Positions 20,329 through 29,300 of a stretch of DNA of 64,000 nucleotides are shown here, one piece after another. Source of the stretch: Corynebacterium choanae (lineage in GTDB: Bacteria; Actinomycetota; Actinomycetes; Mycobacteriales; Mycobacteriaceae); NCBI RefSeq assembly GCF_003813965.1, contig NZ_CP033896.1, positions 2,790,001-2,854,000 of the forward strand. Direction: 5' to 3'. A program made the position numbers and the translations under genes. The notes under the pieces are model-generated. The model did no database searches and was not told the origin of the DNA. It saw only the letters and a program-made list of their open reading frames with translations. Position 1 is the first letter of the stretch, and each line of letters opens with the position of its first letter.

Positions 20329-23300
20329 TTATGCGCTGCGGCGACGCAGCACAAGCAGTCCACCACCAAGGAGTAACAGCAGCAGTGCGACAAGACCTAA
20401 CTGATCAACGTCTGCACCAGTGCGTGCCAACAAACCATCACGAGGCGGTTCAGGCTGCACAGGCTGCGGTTGTTGTGGAGTTTGCACCTCGCTTACAGGT
20501 GGCTCTGGTGGCGTCACTGGGCCCGGAGTACTGGTCACCGGCGGCAACAGACCACTGTTGATCAGCCCGCCGAGGATTGGCACGGTGACAATAACACCAG
20601 GGACGACGATGATCCACCACGGCACCTCTGAAGAGGAACTGCCTGGTGCTACCGGTTGCGGTGGCTCTGGGGCAGGATCTGTCGGGTCAACCGGCGGATC
20701 GGTCGGATCAACCGGCGGATCGGTCGGATCAACCGGCGGATCGGTCGGGTCTACCGGCGGATCTGTTGGATCCACTGGCGGATCAGTCGGATCGGTTGGG
20801 TCTACCGGCGGATCTGTTGGGTCTACCGGCGGATCTGTTGGGTCTACCGGCTGCTCTGCGGCGACAAGCCAGAGCGGATCAGAAGCGATCACCGGAGTTG
20901 ATCCATCAGGGGTCACACCGGTGACGGTGATCATCGACTCGACGGATTCGGTGCCAGTGATTGTCACAGTGGTGGTGGCGACAATCGTTTGCCCAGGCTG
21001 TAACACCACCGGATCAAGCGTTGCATCATCGCTGAGCACCACCGTGCCGTCGCGAGTGACTCGCAGCATGAGCCCATCAGCGTGTTCCCCAGTGTCGGGA
21101 GCAACAGCGTTGCCATCTTCATCAACAAGCTGCCAGGTCGCATCATCCAAGGTGACCGGACCTGTAGTGCTTGGATACAGGTGGGTCAGCGGCTCACTGG
21201 CGGTGTTCGTCATCGCTGCGCTGATGGTGACTGGGCTACCGGCTAAGACAGGGACGGCAGTTGCCGAGGTTTGCCCATCAACTGCTGGATCAACATTGTG
21301 ATCAGCCCCAGGAAGCGTGTCACCCACATACAGTTTCGTTACCAGCTGGGCATCACCCGCACCGCGCACATAGAGCGAATCTGTGTCCGTTACTTGCGTG
21401 GCAGAGGATGTTCCCTCACCGGATACCGCCAGCGGATAATCCCGCACTCCTGCGGCTTGTTCCGGCAGCACAATCGATGCCTGCAGCTCTTGGCCAGGTT
21501 GCAGCACGACCGCGGGCAGTGCACTGTCGCTACTGAGTATCAAGCTGCCGTCCGGTTGCTGGCGAAGAACATTGCCTTCGACACCGGTTGCCGTGGTGGG
21601 TGTGGAAACTAGTTCACCGCCTGCAATCTTTAGGGTAAAGACCGGGGCTGTCGTATCCGTCTCGGGGAGGGTGAGCGCAAGCGAACCGATCGGCTCATCG
21701 CCAGTATTGGTAATGATCATCGTCGCAGTTGGCGTGGCCTGCTGCGGCACCACTACTGCTTGCTCCACGGTATCCCCGTCACCGCGACCAGCGGTCGCAG
21801 TGGTTGGCTCATCGACAAAGATCTTCGCACTAAGCGCCGGGTTAGTTGCCGGCGGCGGGGTGCTTTCCGCAGTGGTGTAGAAGTCATCCACTGACTGCAC
21901 TTGCGTGCCGGTAATCGCATCGACAGCTGTCACTGTCTGCTGGGTGTTCTTCCCGATCTGGGAGGCGGCCACCGTCACCGAACCGGTGATCGTTGCCCCA
22001 GGTGGCAGGAGAACCGCTGGCAGACTCTTATCCGCCGAAAGCACAAGCTGCCCATTGCTAAACCGCAGCACTACTCCATCGACCGGCTTCGCGGAAGTGG
22101 GAATATCCTTGCCTGCCAGCGGATTACCGGCAGCATCAGTCATGGTCAGCGTCAACGAGTCGGCCAGGGCGCCATCCACGGCGATAGTGATCGCTGTCAG
22201 TGGGCTCGTGCCAGTGTTGGTGACGGTAATTGCAGCCGGGAATGGTTTCCCAGCGGGAACAGCGACCGCCGTCGCCGGTGATTGCCCGTCATCGGTGGTC
22301 ACCGAGTCACCGAAAATTTTCCCGGCCAGCTGCGGGGTCGTCGCAGCAACCGTGTACAGCGGATCGTGGGCGGTAGTCACCGGCTGGTTTGTTTCCGCAT
22401 TGATTGCAGACGCATCCACCGGATAGCTTGCCTCTTTTGCTGTTTGTGCAGGAAGCAGAACCTCTACGGTTGCTGTAGCACCACTTGGCAGCACAACTGC
22501 TGGCAGCGTTGCATCCGCAGAGAGCACATAGCCGCTTTCCGCTTGGCGAATCACCAACCCTTCGATCCCGTCAACCGGGTGCAGATTATCCACAGTGTTG
22601 CCGGCATCGTCGGTGATCGTCACCGGCAGATTGGTCAGTGACGCAGCCGGGTAACCGTCGATCGTGATACCCACCCCAACCAGTGGTGCGGCACCACTGT
22701 TGGTGACCGTCACCGTCGCGGTCGCCTGCGTCCCATACGGCACTGTCACAGCAGTATCGGCGGTTTGCCCGTCGCCACTGGATGATTGTTCACCTTGGGT
22801 GGTGTTGTCGATAAAGATCTTGGTTGCAAGCGCCGCATCGCGGGCTTGCACCGTCACCGTCGCCGTGGAGGTGGCTTCCGGGGTCTTCTGCTGGTGGTAA
22901 GAGCCGGTCACTTCGGCAATGTTGATGAGTTCCTTTTCCGCAAGATCAGCGGTGTTAACTTCGACGCTGACTGTGCACTGGAACATTGCCTGCGGGGCAA
23001 GGGTCTTCTCACCGGCAGCGATTGCAGGATCATCACAATTAACTTTCGCACCACGCTCGGCCGCCAGCTTATCGACCACACCAATATGCTCCACGGGGGT
23101 GGTGCCAATGTTGGTGACTTCCAGGGCAAACTTGACACTGTCGCCAACCTGAGCGGATTCGGCCAGTGCAGTTTTTTTCACCTGCAGGCGCGGCAGACCA
23201 GTATCAACCGTCACTGAGGCATTCGCGGATGGACGCTCAGCAAGTGGCGTGTCCGCCGTCTGGTCAGGTTTCAGCCCGGTCACGGTCGCCGTATTCTCCA

Positions 23301-26300
23301 CACTGCCGTTCGCTGCATCAGTGGAGGTGATCACATAGGGTGCAGCAGCGGCACAAGGAGTTGACTCACCTGGGGCAAGCACATCCTTCTCACAGGTGAT
23401 AGCAATACCATCCAACTGTTGGTCAACAATCGCCACATCATGAACCGTCACCGAGCCGGTGTTGCGCACCGTGAAGGTGTACATCACCTGGTCACCGGTG
23501 GTAAGAATACCCTCCGGCGCAGCCTGCTTTTCCAGCGTCAACGCTGCCGCCGTAGTGGGCGACACGGTTACTTGCGCAGTATCGGTGACCTGCACGCGAT
23601 CGTTTGCATCATCCGGATCAGTGGTGCTGGTTGGCACCCCATTGGAGTAGCCGGTTGCTGTGGCCGTGTTGGTCAGCGGCAGTCCAGCATCGACTTCCTT
23701 CTGGCTGATGGTTTTTGTTGCGTAACAGGTGATGCTGTCACCAGGTTGTGGCAGCTGCACACCCGCAGCAATATCACTGATGGGCTCACCACTTGGACCA
23801 GTACAGGACAGCTGATCCGCCGCAAACCACGGATCGGTGATGGTGACCTCCTCTAAGGGAGTATTGCCAGCATTCGTTGCCGTCAAGGTGTAGGTGACCT
23901 CAGCGTCGGCGGCAAGCTGAGTAGTCGGTTGTGCCAATTTCTTCAGCACAAGCTTCGGCGCACCAACAGTCACCGTCACCTCATCATTGGCAGTCACGGT
24001 GTTGTTGTCATCAACCCCGCTGAGATTATCCCGCCCAGCCGGTGCCACACCAGTAACACTTGCCTCGTTGAGCAGCTGTCCTGCATCCCGCGTCGCATCA
24101 CTGTCGGTGACAATGTACGGCTCAGCAAGACAGGTGGTCGACGCATCCGGGGCAAGGGTGGTCACCGGGCAGGTGATCTGCAACCCGGCAAGCAGCGGAT
24201 CAGTAATGCTGATATCGGACAGGGTGACCTGCCCAGTGTTGGTGACGGTGAAGCTATACACAATGCGGTCACCGGCCACATACTGTTCCTTCTTCGTCGC
24301 CGCCGTGACTTCCTTGGTCAGCGAAATACCCGCCGCAAGCGCATTTGGCACCTTCGCGGTCACTTCCCCGGTGGTCACCGTCGGCGCATCATCGGCACCC
24401 GGATTAGCGACACTGCGCGACGCCGTCGCAGTGTTGACCGTGGTATTGGCAGCATCAACATCATCCTGAGTGATGGTGGTAGTCACCACACACTGCACCG
24501 CAGAACCGGCGGGCATGGACCCGAGCGCGTCAGGTGCCAGCGTTGCCGGTTCACCAGGAGGCGTCTGCACAGTTGTATCCGCATTACCTGGTGCACCAGT
24601 GGCGGTGACCGGTGTGCACACCACCGTGTTCGGGGCGGCAAACATCGCATCGTTGAGCGTGACATTGTCTGCTGGCGCATTACCAGTGTTCGTCACGGTT
24701 ACTGTCCACTCCACTGTGGAACCGGCAACCACCCGGGTTTGCTCGTCGTCCCCGGTCACGCCGCCGCTGACAATCTTGGCAGTTTTCGCCACCACAAGAT
24801 TCGGGGTGCCGCTGACAAAATCGGCAGCGACCTGTGGCGCCGATACTGGCAAACCATCGGCGGCAACACCATCAGCACTGGCAATATTGCGGATCGTATT
24901 GGGTGTGCTAGCAGTAGCAGCATCCTTTGCAGTCACCGTATAGGTGGCGCTACATTCAGCATGCTCACCTGCCCCCAACCCCGGTTTGGTCACCTGCTGC
25001 GGGCACACAATATCCACGCCCGCATCGGCAAGCATGTCGTCACTGATCGTAATGTCATGCACCGTCAACTGGCCCGTATTGGTCAACACGAACCGGTAGT
25101 TCACCGTATCGCCAGCCTGGTAGATCGGCTGCTCATTGTCGATCGACTTCTCCAACAGCAGCGACGTTTCACGTTTCAGCGGTGCCGTCACTTCCGCCGC
25201 CGCCCGCGCACTAGCCTGACGGGTATCACCGGTGGCATACGCGTTATTCAACAGTCCGTTGCCGTCATCCACATCAGCCTGGGTGACCTGCATGGTGACC
25301 GTACAGCGCACCGACTCGTCAACCGCTAACGTGCCGCCGTCGACACCAACGAACTCTGGCCGATCACCACAGTCAATCGCGCTCGCCGACGGCGTTTCGG
25401 CGGCGCTGCGCTGGGCAGCTACCGGATCCCGCAGCTTCACCCCAGTCAATGGGGTAAGGCCGGCGTTGGTTGCCACAATGGCGAACGTCACCGTATCCCC
25501 TACCCCGTAGCCGTCGGCAGGTTCATCCACAATGCTTTTCACCAACTCGATACGGGGCACAACAAGCTTGTCGGCGACAATATTGGACTCGCCGGTAACC
25601 GGGTCAGTGTTGGTGAAGTTTCCACTCGGCTTCAACGAGGTAAACGCGGCCTGGTTGAGCAGCTCACGGCCAGCAATATCGCGCGCGTCAATAGTCACCG
25701 GCGGGCTATAGCAGGTGTGTGTCTGCCCCGGTGGCAGATCGAATGGGGCACAGAAACCGGTTGCCGATGCAACATCGATACCACGCTGGGCGAGCATGTC
25801 ATCGTGCAACGTCACCTGTTTTAAGGTGACATCCCCGGTGTTTGTGAACACAAAGGTGTAGACGACCGTGTCCCCTTGAACCATATATTCCGGCGCATCA
25901 GAGGTTTTCTGCAGCGTCATGCTGGCCGCCTCAGAGGTTTCCACAGTCGCGGAGAAACTCGGCACATTAGAACGGTTACCGCGCGCATCTTCCCCTTCGG
26001 CGCTGGCGGTATTCACAATCGGCAACGACTCGTCGATATCTTCCTGCGGAATTTGGACGAGCGCCACACAGCGGGCATATTCCCCAACTCCGAGGGCAGG
26101 GATCCCTTCTGGAGAGAAGCCGTCGAATTGATCCTCTAAATTGTCGCCCACATAGCAGGGCAGATTCTTCGCCCCCCACAGGCGCAGGGTGTCATCATTG
26201 ACGTGCACATGAAACAGTGGTGCGGTGCCGTTGTTCGTCACCGTAATCTGATACACCACCGCGTCCCCGGCTTGCAGATTGTCAATATCGGCACCGTCAT

Positions 26301-29300
26301 AGCCGCGGGCTTCTTTCACAATTGCCAACCGTGGCGCACCAGTTTCAATACTCGTCGAGCTGTCATTGGACACCACCGGCTGGTGTTGCGGATCGTGACC
26401 GTGCACGCGGGCAGTATTGCTTAATGGTTTCGCGGACTGATCGTCGCGGGCAACATCGTCGGCGGTGACCGTATAGGTTCCGCTGCAGGTGGCTACCGCA
26501 CCAGGACTGAGTGTTTTCACATCATCCGGGCAGGTCAGCTTCACACCCGCGAGATCTTCTTCCAAACGAACATCGTTAATGGTGACATTTCCGGTGTTTT
26601 CAATCCGGAATGTGTAGGTGACCTCATCGCCGGCAAGCAGCAGTGTGTCAGCTGGCTTGTCGCTGGTTTTATCCAGCTGCAGGGCAGGGCTTGCCGCCGG
26701 TGGGGTGATGGTGACCGTGTTGTCGGCCAGCTGGTCGTCGCTTTCAGTTACCTCAACTTGCACCGGCTTACCGTTGTCGTCGATAGATTTCGCAACACCA
26801 GTGACCGTCACCTGGTTGGTTAAGGTTTGTTGCTGATCAACATCCTGCTGGGTGTAGTGCATGGTGACTTCACAGGTCACCGCCTGCCCGGCGCGCAACG
26901 CAATCGATCCGTTACCGGCAACAACCTGATTGTTTTCATCGGTACAGATTCCTACTTCGAGGTTTTCGCTGTGTGCTCGGCCAGTTAACGTGTCGGTGAG
27001 GGTAATCCGTTGGACTTGCACATCACCGGTGTTGCGGACAGTCAACCGGAAGGTGAGCTGACCGCCGTTGTCGAGGGTTCCTTGCCGGGTGTTGGCATAG
27101 CTGCCATCATCGGTGCGGACTTCCTTGGTGACTTGCAGCTGAGGATTCGCGGCGACTGGCTGCAGGCGCACTTCGTCTGACTTGGGTGCCATCGGCACTT
27201 CCACCAGCTCATTGTCCTCGTTGCGGGTGGAATAGTTCGGGATGACTGTAGCGACGTTCACTTCCTGGGATTGGTTTTCCAGGAACTCCTGGTCAGCGAC
27301 GAATTTCCCTAAACAGGTGTAGGTTACCTGCGGCGGAATTGCCGGAATGACAATAGCTTGTTTCGTTGCATCGTCAACGGTGAGCTTGCTGCGATCAAGA
27401 CCGCAGACAAGATTGGTTGGCTGTGACTCGTAGGAGAACTGGTCGGCGACCGCAACATTAGTCAATGTCACATTGCCGGTGTTTGCTACTTCGATCACGA
27501 ACAACACTTCGTCGCCAACGTGAAGTTGGGCGCTTTTCTCGACGGGAAGTTCGACGGTTTTCGTCACGGTAAACGCCGGTGCGGCAGTATGCACATCAAT
27601 ACTCGCGGAGTCGGTTTTCTCCACGGTTTTCCCGGCATATTCGCCGGTGATTTTTGCTTCGTTGCGCAGCGGGAGCTGCTGATCTAGGTCGGCTTGGGTG
27701 ACCTGGTATCGAACTTCACACGCGTAGTTGTCACCCGGCTGCAGAATGGCACCCGGGTCGCTGAGCAGATCACCACGCTGGTCGGTAACTGTCTGCCCAG
27801 CCTGATTAGTGATGGTGCACAGTGGGGTGACCTGGTGGCTGGTTGCCCACTCATCGGTCAGGTGGACGTTGCTCAGTGGCACATTGCCAGTGTTGGCACC
27901 GCTGATCGTAAACGATGCCGTATCGCCAACATTGCGGGGTTCGGTTTCATTCGCCGATTTCACCAGTGTCAGGTCAACAATGTTGGCTTTGACCGCAAAG
28001 TCAACATTGACCACATTGGCGCTGCCGACACCTGCCGTACCGGGCACGGTAAAGACACCGGTGACTGCCCGCGGTGTGCTGCTTGTCGTATCGATACCGC
28101 CATCGATATGGTGCGGTTCGCTGATGTCGCTATCATCGCTGCTGCTCTCGGCAGGCATGAATTGGAAACGCTGCGCAAAGGTTTCCTGATATGTGTCACT
28201 GACAGTGAGCGCAACCTGATATTCGCGGCCGGGATACACCTTGGGGAAGACATAGTTGCCTTCCTCGTCAACATCAACAGTCACCGGTTTACCGTCGATG
28301 AGTACCGGTTGCCCGGTTTCGTCGAGGAGCTGGGCGACGACTGCCCCAGCGGGCAGCTTGGTGACTCGGGGGGTGGTTTCGGTGAGTCCATCGCCTGGCG
28401 TCGTACCAAGATCAAACAGTGATCCGCGAATCGACGGGGCGATGGTGATGGTCTGCGAATCGCAGTTGTTTTGGGTGGCGCCGTCGGCGATCGCTTGAGC
28501 ATTTTGCTGGTTACAGCTGTCTTGCGTGGGAATATTGACCTGTTCCCGGGTGGTGCCGAAGGCAAAGTTTTGGATCACCCCAATGTTGTCACCGGTGACT
28601 TGCAGCCGCATGGTGACTTTCGCAGGTTTATGGGGTGCGTTTGGATTATTCGGGTCGATCACCCCGTCGTCGGTGAGCAGACCAGGAAACCACACCACTT
28701 TACTGGTGGGGTTGGTTGGCAGCACCGGGTTTTCGACGGCTGCAGCCGCCTCGTCGGCAACCGGGTCAGCATAGCTGGTGTAGACGTGGCCGGTGGTTTC
28801 ATTCTCCAGGACGTCGACAAATTTCAAACCGGCGGGGATAAAGTCGCGAATCATCGGTGATTCCAACACCACCCCGTCATTTTTGCCGGTGACGCTGATT
28901 TGGAAGAGCACATAATCGCCCACCCCAATGAGATAGTCACCAGGGTCGGTGCCGTCGAGTTCGCGGCGCGCATCGCCGAAGCTGCCGCCGGTGTCGGGCA
29001 GGATGAGGGACTTGTTCACTTCTAATTCGGGTACATATTTCACCCGTGCCACAGCCGGGGGCAGTGTGCCAAGGTCGACGTCGCCATTCGGGTTGGCGGC
29101 ACGGAACGCCACCCGGTTGATAGCAATATCGCTGTCGCCGATACCAGTGCCGGTGGTGTCATTTTCGGGCATTTTCATCGGCACAGGAATGTCGAATTGG
29201 CCGGTGAGCTGGGTTAAGAATTCGATCCGCAGATAGCGGATGCTTGCCCAGTCACTCACCTGGTCGGCGGTTTTCCATTCGTTTTCCCCGTTGAAGGTGG

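Noticed and set aside
20675..20851. Possible CRISPR-like array
   Set aside because: The repeats are adjacent 21-bp units without spacers, in frame and encoding PPVDPTD inside protein C.
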